A DNA stretch of 8,432 bases from Desulfurobacteriaceae bacterium (GCA_027064485.1 JAMOPR010000241.1:1-8432), one strand, 5' to 3'. Counted from the stretch's first letter, positions 1-8,097 are shown. The notes: a model not told the origin generated them from the sequence alone. A program made the numbers and translations.

Positions 1-995
1 GTTTGGTTGTCGGGAATTTTGGTGGAAAAGGAGAAAATGAGGCTTTTAAGGTAGAGGTGGGGGTAGGATTTTTTTAGCTTTTGGAAGTTAAACTTTGAAG
101 AGTAAAAGCTTAGCAGTGTCTCTAATTTTTCCGGCATTTGGGGTTTAGAAACGGTTATACCCAAAACGGACGGTATTTCTTTCCCTTTGCCCAGCTTGAA
201 CAAGCACCAAGCTTTGAGATATTTTTCGGCTTCCGTTTGGGGATTTTTGAGCAGTTTTAACGCTTTTTCATATTTTCCGTTTAAATAAAGCGTTCTTGCA
301 AGTTCCAGCTTCGTTTCGAGAGTGGGATTTTTTTTGTATAGCTTTTGAGCTTCTGTTAGGGCGTCTGCGAATTGTTTCTTTCTTTCAAGGTATCTAACGT
401 ATTGGAGTTCTTCTTCAGAAGAGGAGAACCACCTTCCAAAATTGTCAAATATGAAATCGATAAGTTGACAGTCGTTTCTTTCAGTTGCCGTTTTGAGGGC
501 TTTAGTTAAAAAGCCACTTTCTTTTGCGGCGCCTTTAAGGTCTAAATTTTTGGAAGCTACCGAGAGTATGTAAATTAATTGCTGAGAGGTGAGGTCGAAG
601 TTTTTTAGTGTTTTGAAGAAGTTAACTTTTTCTGATATGGGAAGTGCGGTAATTTCTTGAGGAAATGCTTCTTCTACAGTCTTTCCGATTTTTAGTGCGT
701 ATACAAATTTGAGTGCTAAAAGTTCGCCTTTGTTAAATTCCGGAAGAGTCTTTTCCCAGTAGTTGATTAATTTTTCAAGGTCTTTGAAATCGTTACTTTT
801 TAGGAATGATAGATACATGAACTTGTAGATTTTCTTGAACTCATCTGGAGTTAGGGAGTTGAAGTTTTCACTGAACGTTTTTGAAGCTAATCTGTATAAA
901 CCATCCTGATAGAGTTTTACGCCTAAGTTTATATCGCCTGCCAGTGCCGTTGCTGTTAGCATGAGACTGCTGAATATTGTTATCGTTTTCTTCAT
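1..995 (-). CDS. Secreted/periplasmic TPR-type helical repeat protein, 3' end outside window
   Basis: Reading the minus strand from an ATG at 995 gives 331 uninterrupted codons to the window edge, so the C-terminus is missing. The N-terminus is a clear Sec signal peptide: KK, a hydrophobic stretch, then ALA before GD, with predicted signal peptidase I cleavage after about residue 19. The rest is rich in Leu, Lys, Glu and aromatic residues and looks all-helical. The best tetratricopeptide-like pair is around residues 197-251, including YLNGKYEKALKLL. An AGAGGA element sits about 5 nt before the ATG and supports this start. No catalytic motif is visible. Such proteins usually scaffold envelope or outer-membrane complexes, but no partner is identifiable here. 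The gene is divergent from uvrB and probably unrelated to it. The exact family is unrecognised. Confidence 0.8.
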   Translation of the reverse strand, partial: MKKTITIFSSLMLTATALAGDINLGVKLYQDGLYRLASKTFSENFNSLTPDEFKKIYKFMYLSFLKSNDFKDLEKLINYWEKTLPEFNKGELLALKFVYALKIGKTVEEAFPQEITALPISEKVNFFKTLKNFDLTSQQLIYILSVASKNLDLKGAAKESGFLTKALKTATERNDCQLIDFIFDNFGRWFSSSEEELQYVRYLERKKQFADALTEAQKLYKKNPTLETKLELARTLYLNGKYEKALKLLKNPQTEAEKYLKAWCLFKLGKGKEIPSVLGITVSKPQMPEKLETLLSFYSSKFNFQKLKKSYPHLYLKSLIFSFSTKIPDNQ

Positions 996-1071
996 TATGA
1001 TCCTCTAATGAAGTTAATCGAGTAGGTAATTGTAAACGAAATTTATTTAGCGTGCAGAACGTTAACTTGAG

Positions 1072-1077
1072 TATAAA
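1072..1077 (+). promoter_or_regulatory. Possible -10 element (TATAAA) for uvrB, near-leaderless start
   Basis: TATAAA lies 12 nt before the uvrB ATG at 1090. Transcription would start about 6-7 nt after it, leaving a leader of only a few bases. No convincing -35 hexamer is found 16-18 bp upstream, so the assignment is weak. No Shine-Dalgarno sequence precedes the ATG. The rest of the 996-1089 gap holds a weak minus-strand TACAAT (1029-1034) that could serve the divergent TPR gene. Confidence 0.3.
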
Positions 1078-1089
1078 TTTTAAACTGCC

Positions 1090-3081
1090 ATGAGGAAGTT
1101 TAAAGTTGTTTCACCGTTTCAGCCTAAAGGTGACCAGCCTAAAGCTATAAGGGAACTGTCGGAAGGTATAAGGAAAGGTTTAAAGTATCAAACTCTTCTG
1201 GGTATAACAGGAAGTGGAAAGACCTTTACGATAGCAAAGGTTATAGAAGAAGTTCAGAAACCTACGCTTGTTATTTCCCACAACAAAGTTTTGGCTGCCC
1301 AGCTTTACCACGAACTTAAAACTTTCTTTCCGAATAATGCCGTTGAATACTTTATCAGCTACTACGATTACTACCAGCCGGAAGCCTACATTCCCAGCAG
1401 AGACCTTTACATAGAAAAGGACTGTTCCATTAATCCGGTAATTGACCGCATGCGCCACTCTGCAACCGTTTCACTGCTTACAAGGAAAGACGTTATAGTT
1501 GTCTCTTCTGTTTCCTGCATTTACGGTTTAGGTTCGCCCGACTTTTACAAAAATCTTTCTTTAAGGTTTGAGGTTGGTGAGGAGATAGAGAGAGATGAGG
1601 TTATACGGAAACTGGTTACCTTGGGATATGAGAGGAGTGAATACGACCTGAGACCGGGGATTTTTAAGGTAAGGGGTGACGTGATAGATATCTTTCCTGC
1701 CGACGTTGAAGACCACTTTATAAGGGTGGAACTTTTCGGAGATGAAGTTGATTCTATCGTTATGCTTGACTACTTCAATAGGAGCGTTTTAAGGGAGTTT
1801 GACTCTTACACCGTTTATCCGGCTTCCCACTACGCTACGCCTTATTCGAGGATTGTTGAGGCGGTGAGGTCTATTGAGAAGGAGCTTGAGGAGAGGGTGG
1901 ATTTTTTCCTGAAGGAAGGAAAGGAATTGGAAGCAAAGAGGATAGAGCAAAGAACTCGTTACGATATGGAGCTTTTGTTGGAAATAGGGCACTGTAAGGG
2001 GATAGAAAATTATTCACGCCATTTGGACGGAAGGAAGCCGGGAGAGCCTCCTTTTACTTTGCTTGATTACTTCCCCGACGACTTTTTGGTAATCATAGAC
2101 GAATCCCACGTTACTATCCCGCAGATTAAAGCGATGTGGAGGGGCGACAGGGCGAGAAAGTTTAACTTGGTGGAGCACGGGTTTAGGCTTCCTTCTGCTT
2201 ATGACAACAGACCTTTAAACTTTGAAGAGTTTTTAGAAAGAGTTCCCCAAGCTATTTTTGTTTCTGCTACGCCTGGTGATTTTGAGCTTTCCGTTTCGGA
2301 AAAAGTAGTGGAGCAGATTATTAGACCTACAGGGCTTCTTGACCCGGTTGTTGAGGTAAGACCTACGGAAGGTCAGATTGACCATCTCCTTTCTGAAATT
2401 AGAGAGAGGATTAAAAGGAATGAGAGAGTTTTGATAACTACTTTAACGAAAAGAAGTGCTGAAGAGCTTACAGAATACCTTCTTGAAAAGGGTGTTAAAG
2501 CTAAATATATGCATTCTGAGATAGATTCTGTTGAGAGAGTTGAAATCATCAGAGGACTCAGAAGCGGGGAGTTTGATGTTTTGGTTGGAGTTAACCTTTT
2601 GAGAGAGGGGCTTGACCTTCCTGAAGTTTCTCTTGTAGCTATTTTGGATGCAGATAAAGAAGGATTTCTAAGGTCAACTACATCTCTCATTCAGACGATA
2701 GGTAGAGCTGCGAGAAACGTTAACGGTAAAGTGATTCTTTATGCGGACAGAATAACGCCTTCTATGAAAAAGGCGATAGAAGAGACGGAGAGAAGAAGGA
2801 AAATTCAGGAAGAATACAACAAAAAGCACGGTATTGTTCCTCAAACGGTGAAAAGGAGTATAGAAGCTTCCATTTTAGAAGATGCCGGTGTTATGCCCTT
2901 TTACAAGATAAAAATTGGTAAAGATGAGCCTTTGCCGAAAACAGAGGAAGAAGTTTTAGAAAGAATAGCTCAGCTTGAGAAGGAGATGAAAGAAGCTGCA
3001 AAAAACTGGGAGTTTGAAAAAGCAGCAGAGCTGAGGGATAAGATAAAAGAATTGAGAAAACTTTTAGTTCCTGCCGATTAA
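1090..3081 (+). CDS. uvrB: Excinuclease ABC subunit B (UvrB)
   Basis: UvrB is the ATP-dependent damage-verification helicase of nucleotide excision repair. It is loaded by UvrA and then recruits UvrC for incision. The protein is 663 residues, the usual length for the family. The N-terminus ([11 protein letters not shown]) aligns with the conserved UvrB start. Walker A is GITGSGKT at 38-45. The beta-hairpin that inserts between DNA strands is the aromatic [15 protein letters not shown] region at 91-105. Walker B is VIIDESH at 334-340, and helicase motif VI is QTIGRAARN at 535-543. A C-terminal UVR domain, the UvrC-binding coiled coil, spans about 622-657. All key motifs are intact. No ribosome site precedes the ATG and no other in-frame start fits. 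The gene stands alone and converges on a response regulator gene with overlapping stops. Confidence 0.98.
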   Translation: MRKFKVVSPFQPKGDQPKAIRELSEGIRKGLKYQTLLGITGSGKTFTIAKVIEEVQKPTLVISHNKVLAAQLYHELKTFFPNNAVEYFISYYDYYQPEAYIPSRDLYIEKDCSINPVIDRMRHSATVSLLTRKDVIVVSSVSCIYGLGSPDFYKNLSLRFEVGEEIERDEVIRKLVTLGYERSEYDLRPGIFKVRGDVIDIFPADVEDHFIRVELFGDEVDSIVMLDYFNRSVLREFDSYTVYPASHYATPYSRIVEAVRSIEKELEERVDFFLKEGKELEAKRIEQRTRYDMELLLEIGHCKGIENYSRHLDGRKPGEPPFTLLDYFPDDFLVIIDESHVTIPQIKAMWRGDRARKFNLVEHGFRLPSAYDNRPLNFEEFLERVPQAIFVSATPGDFELSVSEKVVEQIIRPTGLLDPVVEVRPTEGQIDHLLSEIRERIKRNERVLITTLTKRSAEELTEYLLEKGVKAKYMHSEIDSVERVEIIRGLRSGEFDVLVGVNLLREGLDLPEVSLVAILDADKEGFLRSTTSLIQTIGRAARNVNGKVILYADRITPSMKKAIEETERRRKIQEEYNKKHGIVPQTVKRSIEASILEDAGVMPFYKIKIGKDEPLPKTEEEVLERIAQLEKEMKEAAKNWEFEKAAELRDKIKELRKLLVPAD

Positions 3082-3728
3082 ACGTTTCTTGTTAGGACAT
3101 ATCCCACGTTTGTTAGTGTTTTAATGTGCTTGCCTTTTGAACCCAATTTTTTTCTTAATCTGTGAATGTAAACATCTAAAGTTCTTGCACTTTTTTTCGT
3201 TCCCCATATGCGGTTGAGCAGGAATTCCTTTGGTAGCACTTCCTCCTGATACTTAATGAGAAGCTCAAGAATTTCAAGTTCTATTTTAGTTAGGTCGATA
3301 CTTTTCCCGTCAACAATAACCCTTCCTTCTTTCTTTTTAAGCGTTATTCCTTCAAATTCTAAAGTGTTGTTTATCCTATCTTTGTATCTTCTTAAAATTG
3401 CCATTGTTCTTGCTAATAGTTCTTTTGTGCTGAAAGGTTTGATAATTACGTCGTCAGCCCCTACTTCGAACCAGCGAACTTTAAAGTCCGTTTCGGGGAT
3501 TGAACAGAGTATGATTACAGGTAATCCTTTTTTCTCTTTTACTTCTTTGCAAATGTCGTATCCTTTACTGCCAAGAAGTGCTACATCTAAAATGAGAATT
3601 GAGTAGTTGTTTTTGTTGGATATTTCGCTTCGGCTTGTAGCGATTTCGACTTCAAAACCGTAATCTGTGAATACGTTTTTAATTTCTTCTGCTATGGATT
3701 TGTCGTCTTCTACTACTAACGCTTTCAT
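3078..3728 (-). CDS. OmpR/PhoB-family response regulator
   Basis: This 216-residue two-component transcription factor has a receiver domain at about 1-115 and a winged-helix DNA-binding domain at about 122-214. The receiver has the acidic pocket E7/D8/D9, phosphoacceptor D48 (LILD), S76 as the switch hydroxyl and K97 in the IIKPF motif. The C-terminal domain has the transactivation-loop region near IWGTKKSA and the recognition helix [14 protein letters not shown] (183-196), followed by the GY wing typical of OmpR/PhoB. It should bind direct repeats after phosphorylation. No histidine kinase gene adjoins it, so its sensor is unknown. The ATG is preceded only by a weak GGA. A good sigma70-like promoter lies about 70 bp upstream, with an 11-bp repeat array between promoter and start. 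PhoB, PhoP or another OmpR-type role cannot be decided from sequence. Confidence 0.93.
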   Translation of the reverse strand: MKALVVEDDKSIAEEIKNVFTDYGFEVEIATSRSEISNKNNYSILILDVALLGSKGYDICKEVKEKKGLPVIILCSIPETDFKVRWFEVGADDVIIKPFSTKELLARTMAILRRYKDRINNTLEFEGITLKKKEGRVIVDGKSIDLTKIELEILELLIKYQEEVLPKEFLLNRIWGTKKSARTLDVYIHRLRKKLGSKGKHIKTLTNVGYVLTRNV

Positions 3729-3730
3729 TT

Positions 3731-3774
3731 TTTACATCCGTTTAACGTGGTTTTAACATTTATTTAACAGGAAC
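3731..3774 (+). repeat. Four 11-bp direct repeats, candidate OmpR/PhoB-type operator
   Basis: Four consecutive 11-bp units begin at 3731, 3742, 3753 and 3764 with TTTACA, TTAACG, TTAACA and TTAACA. The exact 11-bp period places each hexamer on one DNA face. Tandem TTAACA-like hexamers at this spacing are the known binding architecture for Bacillus PhoP, and 11-bp direct repeats are used by PhoB. The array sits directly upstream of a response regulator of that class and about 50-95 bp upstream of the predicted satP transcription start. Binding by the adjacent regulator is inference. Confidence 0.65.
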
Positions 3775-3797
3775 TACGAATTAGCTTGCATAGGGAA

Positions 3798-3826
3798 ATT
3801 TTAAAATTTTGTTACAATATTGACAA
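3798..3826 (-). promoter_or_regulatory. Sigma70-like promoter for the response regulator
   Basis: On the minus strand, TTGTCA (3821-3826) and TAAAAT (3798-3803) are separated by exactly 17 bp, a near-consensus -35/-10 pair. The predicted start is near 3791, giving a leader of about 60 nt that contains the 11-bp repeat array. Protein bound there could block the regulator's own transcription. It overlaps the oppositely directed satP promoter. Confidence 0.6.
3810..3818 (+). promoter_or_regulatory. Extended -10 promoter for the satP-acs operon
   Basis: TGTTACAAT fits the extended -10 pattern TGn-TACAAT. No good -35 lies 16-18 bp upstream, which fits an extended -10 or activator-dependent promoter. 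The predicted start near 3825 leaves a leader of about 27 nt before the satP ATG, with the AGGAGG ribosome site at 3839-3844. Confidence 0.5.
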
Positions 3827-3851
3827 CAGAATGTAAACAGGAGGTAAGAGT

Positions 3852-4397
3852 ATGGAGGTAAAGATTGCGAATCCTGCTCCTTTGGGACTCTTTGGGTTTG
3901 GCATGACTACGATTTTGCTGAACCTTCATAACGCCGGATTGATGCATTTGGGAACCATGATTTTAGCCATGGGGATTTTTTACGGGGGACTCGCACAGAT
4001 TATTGCAGGACTTATGGAATTTAAGAAGAACAACACCTTTGGCGCACTTGCATTTACCTCCTACGGTCTGTTTTGGGAAACTCTCGTATTTCTCCTTTTG
4101 ATGTCAAAGTGGGGGTGGTGGCAAGGTCCTGATAAAGTGGCAATTGTTTCCTACTTAGTAATGTGGGGGATTTTTACTTTCCTGTTGTGGATTGTTCTCT
4201 ATAAAACTAAACATGGAGCGGATATCCAGTTCGTATTTATTACGTTGTGGATTTTGTTCTTCCTTTTAGCGTTGGGAGATTTAACTGGAAGTTCTTTAAT
4301 TAAGATGTTAGCCGGATACGAAGGTATAGTTTGCGGAGCTTCCGCTATGTATGTTGGATTTAAAACTGTGCTTCAGGAATCTTTAGCAAACAATTAA
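3852..4397 (+). CDS. satP: Acetate/succinate channel-transporter, GPR1/FUN34/YaaH (SatP) family
   Basis: This 181-residue integral inner-membrane protein belongs to the AceTr family, whose members (E. coli SatP, 188 residues) move acetate and succinate with protons. The family signature NPAPLGLFGFGMTT is at residues 7-20, just before the first membrane helix. About six hydrophobic segments follow, for example near 13-27, 35-55, 64-85, 96-117, 127-145 and 150-172. The start is fixed by AGGAGG seven bases before the ATG and by the signature position. The gene is followed after 23 bp by acs on the same strand with its own ribosome site, an operon coupling acetate entry to activation. Substrate is inferred from family and neighbour. 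Confidence 0.92.
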   Translation: MEVKIANPAPLGLFGFGMTTILLNLHNAGLMHLGTMILAMGIFYGGLAQIIAGLMEFKKNNTFGALAFTSYGLFWETLVFLLLMSKWGWWQGPDKVAIVSYLVMWGIFTFLLWIVLYKTKHGADIQFVFITLWILFFLLALGDLTGSSLIKMLAGYEGIVCGASAMYVGFKTVLQESLANN

Positions 4398-4420
4398 AAA
4401 TTTTAAGATAGGAGGTAGTT

Positions 4421-6316
4421 ATGGCAGAAGAAAAACTTGACCACCTGCTAAAGCAGGAAACAGTTATTAATCCTCCCGAAGATTTTGTGAAAAACGCTAA
4501 CGTTAAGAATTACGAAGAGGAGTATGCTCGCTTTAAAGAAGACCCTGAAAAGTTCTGGGCGAGCGTTGCGGAGGAGCTTTTCTGGTATGAAAAGTGGGAG
4601 AAAGTTTTAGAGTGGAATTACCCCTACGTTAAGTGGTTTGTGGGAGGAAAAACGAACATCACTGTTAACGCTCTTGATAGGCACGTTAAGAACGGTAAGA
4701 GAAACAAGGTTGCTTTCTTCTGGGAAGATGAGTTAGGAAATGAGAAAGTTGTTACTTACGGTGAGCTTTATAAATTGGTTAACAAGCTTGCTAACGCTTT
4801 GAAAGCTGCTGGCGTAAAGAAGGGAGATAGAGTTGTTATCTACATGCCTCTTGTAGTTGAGCAAGTAGCAGCAATGCTTGCCTGTGCCAGAATAGGTGCT
4901 ATTCACTCTGTTGTTTATGCTGGATTTAGCGTTCCCGCTTTGAGACACAGAATAGAGGATGCAGAAGCGAAAATCGTAATTACTGCAGACGTTACGATTA
5001 GAAGGGGAAGGGCTATTCCTCTCAAAAGGATTGTAGATGAAGCTATTATGGATTTACCTTTTGTAGAGAAAGTTGTAGTTTTAAGGCGTCTTGAGCCGAA
5101 GGTTGACCTGATAGGTGAAAAGGAAATTGATTTCTATGAGTTTTTAGACGGTCATTCCGATTACTGTGAACCGGAAGTTATGGATGCTGAAGACCCGTTG
5201 TTTATTCTCTACACTTCCGGTTCTACAGGAAAGCCTAAAGGTGTTCTCCACACAACCGGTGGATATATGGTAGGCACTTACTACTCTATGAAGACGGTTT
5301 TTGACTTAAAAGATGACGACATATTCTGGTGCACTGCTGACCCCGGCTGGATTACGGGACACAGTTACATCGTCTATGGTCCACTCGTTGCTGGAGCTAC
5401 TCAGGTTATAGCAGAAGGTGCACCTAACTATCCTGATTTTGGAAGATGGTGGAGAATTATTGAGAAATACGGTGTAAATATTTTCTACACAGCACCAACT
5501 GCTATTAGAATGTTTATGAGAGCCGGTGAGGAGTGGCCCAACAAGTATGACCTTTCTTCTTTAAGGCTTTTAGGCTCTGTCGGTGAACCGATAAACCCAG
5601 AAGCTTGGTTGTGGTATTACAGAGTTATCGGTAAGGAGAGATGCCCGATTGTGGATACGTGGTGGCAAACAGAAACAGGTGCTGTAATGATTACTACTAT
5701 AGACGGTCTCCCTATGAAACCTGGTAAGGCTGGTAAACCTGTTCCTGGCGTTATAGCTGACGTTGTTGATAAGGAAGGAAATCCTGTTGAGGATGATAAG
5801 GGAGGATTTTTAGTAGTTAAATATCCTTGGCCCTCTATGATGAGAACTATCTGGAAAAACCCAGAAAGATACGAACAATACTGGAACACTATTCCTAACT
5901 GCTATACAGCTGGTGACGTTGCTGTTAGGGATAAGGATGGTTACATTATGGTTCTTGGAAGAGCTGATGACGTTATTAACGTTTCCGGTCATAGAATTGG
6001 AACTATGGAAGTTGAGTCTGCCCTTGTTTCTCACCCTGCTGTTGCTGAAGCTGCCGTTATCGGAAAACCAGACCCTGTAAAGGGAGAAAGCATTAAGGCG
6101 TTTATTATTCTCAAGCAGGGGTATGAGCCTTCAGAAAATCTTGTTAATGACTTGAAGTATCACGTTAGAATGGAACTCGGTGCTTTGGCAGTTCCTTCTG
6201 AGATTGAATTCCTTGATAAGTTGCCAAAGACGAGAAGTGGAAAAATTATGAGAAGGGTTCTTAAAGCAAAAGAGCTTGGCATGGACCCTGGTGATTTATC
6301 TACTTTGGAAGATTAA
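4421..6316 (+). CDS. acs: Acetyl-CoA synthetase (AMP-forming acetate-CoA ligase)
   Basis: Acs converts acetate, ATP and CoA to acetyl-CoA, AMP and pyrophosphate through an acetyl-adenylate, in the cytoplasm. The protein is 631 residues, close to the usual 630-660. The phosphate-binding loop is [11 protein letters not shown] at 264-274. The adenylate motif WWQTETG is at 414-420, the hinge region [13 protein letters not shown] at 513-525, and the C-terminal [11 protein letters not shown] at 602-612 holds the catalytic lysine K608, which is the acetylation target in bacterial Acs. Residues around the acyl pocket (GWITGHS, GSVGEP, the tryptophan of WWQTE) match acetate-specific enzymes rather than those for longer acyl groups. 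AGGAGG five bases upstream supports the ATG. It is the second gene of the satP-acs operon and is followed by a strong terminator. Confidence 0.97.
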   Translation: MAEEKLDHLLKQETVINPPEDFVKNANVKNYEEEYARFKEDPEKFWASVAEELFWYEKWEKVLEWNYPYVKWFVGGKTNITVNALDRHVKNGKRNKVAFFWEDELGNEKVVTYGELYKLVNKLANALKAAGVKKGDRVVIYMPLVVEQVAAMLACARIGAIHSVVYAGFSVPALRHRIEDAEAKIVITADVTIRRGRAIPLKRIVDEAIMDLPFVEKVVVLRRLEPKVDLIGEKEIDFYEFLDGHSDYCEPEVMDAEDPLFILYTSGSTGKPKGVLHTTGGYMVGTYYSMKTVFDLKDDDIFWCTADPGWITGHSYIVYGPLVAGATQVIAEGAPNYPDFGRWWRIIEKYGVNIFYTAPTAIRMFMRAGEEWPNKYDLSSLRLLGSVGEPINPEAWLWYYRVIGKERCPIVDTWWQTETGAVMITTIDGLPMKPGKAGKPVPGVIADVVDKEGNPVEDDKGGFLVVKYPWPSMMRTIWKNPERYEQYWNTIPNCYTAGDVAVRDKDGYIMVLGRADDVINVSGHRIGTMEVESALVSHPAVAEAAVIGKPDPVKGESIKAFIILKQGYEPSENLVNDLKYHVRMELGALAVPSEIEFLDKLPKTRSGKIMRRVLKAKELGMDPGDLSTLED

Positions 6317-6340
6317 CTGTTATCTTGAAAAGCTTAGAGG

Positions 6341-6368
6341 AAGGGGGGATTTTATTCCCCCCTTTTTT
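6341..6368 (+). terminator. Rho-independent terminator of satP-acs
   Basis: Arms AAGGGGGGA (6341-6349) and TCCCCCCTT (6356-6364) form a 9-bp stem with a 6-nt loop, followed by a T-run ending at 6368. It lies 24 bp after the acs stop. The T-run continues as ATTTT to 6373. Confidence 0.9.
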
Positions 6369-6398
6369 ATTTTGGTTTGTTCGTGGCGTAGATTTGTT

Positions 6399-6426
6399 AA
6401 ATAAAAAAGGGGGCTTATAAGCCCCC
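6399..6426 (-). terminator. Rho-independent terminator of the octaheme cytochrome gene
   Basis: GGGGGCTTA (6409-6417) and TAAGCCCCC (6418-6426) are a perfect palindrome. On the minus strand the hairpin is followed by TTTTTTATTT (6408 down to 6399). It begins 23 bp after the cytochrome stop codon. Its flanking A and T runs extend the palindrome to 6406-6429, so it may also act on plus-strand transcripts. Confidence 0.88.
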
Positions 6427-6449
6427 TTTCGAGTGAAAATTTGATTTTA

Positions 6450-8090
6450 TTATTCGTGTGTAACAACAGGCATTGGTGGTTCGTTTTCGAGAACTTTCTT
6501 AGCATCGTGATATTTTTCATACATCTTCATCCTGTAGTTGTAAATGTCTCTCATTTCTCTTATGTCCTGCTGAACTTGGAATACACCGTGCCAGTGTGAA
6601 TAATCCGGAGAACCCATTGCAGCACCGTGTCTAAATCTTCTTCCTTCATGGTGCCAGAAGTAGTAGTAAAGTTTGAAGAATGGGTCACTCCATACGTCGG
6701 ATTTGATTAAGCCTTTAGCTTTAAGTTCTTTTAACATCTTTTGAGCTTCAGCCGCATATTTATTGTAGGTTTCAACAGCGGCATCAACTCTCTCAAAGAA
6801 ATTGTTTGCGAATGTTTCAGAGTGGCACGTTACACATACCTGCTTCATTTCGCTTCTTGCAGCTTCAGCTCCGTCTGCATTACCTGCTACTGGATTACCT
6901 CTGATAGCCTTTTTCTCTTTCCACCACGTCCAACCAGCGGTTTCTGTCTTTCCGTTTCTTTGTTTGCTAACAGGTGCCCAGAGATTCCACTTAAGCCTTA
7001 CGCTTACGTTGTGGGTAGCTTTTAAGCCATTGATTCCAGACATGTGACATGTAAAACATGTAGCGGCTCTGAGAGTTTTGCCAGGAATTTGCTTTCCTGT
7101 AGAGAAGTCGTAAGCCTCTTCGTTTGAATCGAAGATGTGACCGTGAACGCTTGATTCAAATACTTCTTTGTCCGGATGGTCTGGACCGAGGTGGCAGTTT
7201 GTGCAAGATGCAGGTTTTCTTGCTTCAGCAGCAGAGAATTTGTGTCTGGAGTGGCATGCACAACAGTTGGATACGCCACCATCTGGATAAAGAGCGGCAA
7301 TACCGTCGTTGGGCCACGTTGTTGGGTCAGGTCTTCCGTCCTTGTCGAGTTTTATGTATGTGCCGTGACACTGGATACAGTTGTTCATTACGACTAAATC
7401 AGCTTTTTTCGGGTTATTTTCCCACATTTTAGGAGTAGAGAGGTCATTCCTAATTCCTTTTGTATATCCGCTGGAACCAAACGTGGGATTATTCCCCTTA
7501 CCTGATTCATAATAGTAAGCAAGTTTTGTCATTAAAATACCGTGCTTGGATACTGTGTTAACCCACTGTGCGGCACCTCTGGAGTGTCCGGAGTTTAAAT
7601 ATTCAGCCACTTCGTTCGGGTGACATTTAGCACAGGTTACAGAAGAAACAGCTGCCTGAACGGTCCAGTTAGCACCTTGAAGTTTGTGCTTTTTAAATGC
7701 TGTTGGATAATCTTTAGGAACTACGTGACAGTCTGCACAACCTACACCAGCTTTGGCGTGCATGGAGTGCTGCCAGTCAGCAACAATACCTGGAGTTTCT
7801 GTTTCGTGACAAGAAAGGCACTTCTTGCTTGAAACGGCGGGAGAAGGTTTGAAGCTTACCAACTTTTTGTAGTAAGGGTTGCTTTCGAGTAGAGCCTTTA
7901 CAGCTGGAGGAACATTTTCCTTCTTTGGGGTGTAGGTAGTTGTTTCTACATTTGGTTTTTCTTGAGTTGTTTTTTCAGGTGTTGGGGTTGGTTGCTTTTG
8001 TGGTGCTGATGCTTGCTGCTCACCACAGGAAGCAACGAACCCAAGCGCTGCGAATGTAGCGGCTAATTTTAAGACGTTAGATGTGCGCAT
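6450..8090 (-). CDS. hao: Octaheme cytochrome c of the hydroxylamine oxidoreductase (HAO) family, predicted lipoprotein
   Basis: The 546-residue exported multiheme protein has exactly eight CXXCH sites, starting at C91, C118, C153, C238, C276, C296, C345 and C419. Their spacing, the GPDHP stretch after heme 6 and the C-terminal WHHEGRRFRHGA and DYSHWHG motifs are typical of HAO. The signal sequence ends in VASC, a lipobox with C22 as the predicted lipidated residue, followed by a Pro/Thr/Gln-rich linker to about residue 60. The start is the ATG at 8090, supported by GGAGG at 8098-8102; upstream in-frame codons lack a ribosome site and would bury the signal. The position where I expect the heme-crosslinking tyrosine carries F504, suggesting a reductive eHao-like enzyme (nitrite or hydroxylamine reduction) rather than hydroxylamine oxidation. 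The divergent NapC/NrfH-type gene is the likely electron donor. Substrate is inference. Confidence 0.92.
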   Translation of the reverse strand: MRTSNVLKLAATFAALGFVASCGEQQASAPQKQPTPTPEKTTQEKPNVETTTYTPKKENVPPAVKALLESNPYYKKLVSFKPSPAVSSKKCLSCHETETPGIVADWQHSMHAKAGVGCADCHVVPKDYPTAFKKHKLQGANWTVQAAVSSVTCAKCHPNEVAEYLNSGHSRGAAQWVNTVSKHGILMTKLAYYYESGKGNNPTFGSSGYTKGIRNDLSTPKMWENNPKKADLVVMNNCIQCHGTYIKLDKDGRPDPTTWPNDGIAALYPDGGVSNCCACHSRHKFSAAEARKPASCTNCHLGPDHPDKEVFESSVHGHIFDSNEEAYDFSTGKQIPGKTLRAATCFTCHMSGINGLKATHNVSVRLKWNLWAPVSKQRNGKTETAGWTWWKEKKAIRGNPVAGNADGAEAARSEMKQVCVTCHSETFANNFFERVDAAVETYNKYAAEAQKMLKELKAKGLIKSDVWSDPFFKLYYYFWHHEGRRFRHGAAMGSPDYSHWHGVFQVQQDIREMRDIYNYRMKMYEKYHDAKKVLENEPPMPVVTHE

Positions 8091-8097
8091 GGTTCTG

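Noticed and set aside
1058..1067. GAACGTTAAC upstream of uvrB as a LexA/SOS box
   Set aside because: It resembles only half of the GAAC-N4-GTTC pattern and lacks the second half-site at proper spacing, so SOS control cannot be supported.
3256..3606. Plus-strand open frame of about 116 codons inside the response regulator
   Set aside because: It is antisense to a complete regulator with intact motifs, has no ribosome site and its product has no recognisable features.
3820..3848. TTGACA at 3820-3825 as a plus-strand -35 for satP
   Set aside because: A -10 at normal spacing would fall at the ribosome site and start codon, and nothing there resembles TATAAT. The same bases serve better as the minus-strand -35.
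7022..7300. Second minus-strand open frame within the octaheme cytochrome gene
   Set aside because: It is a frame-shifted shadow of the eight-heme coding sequence; the real frame runs through without interruption.
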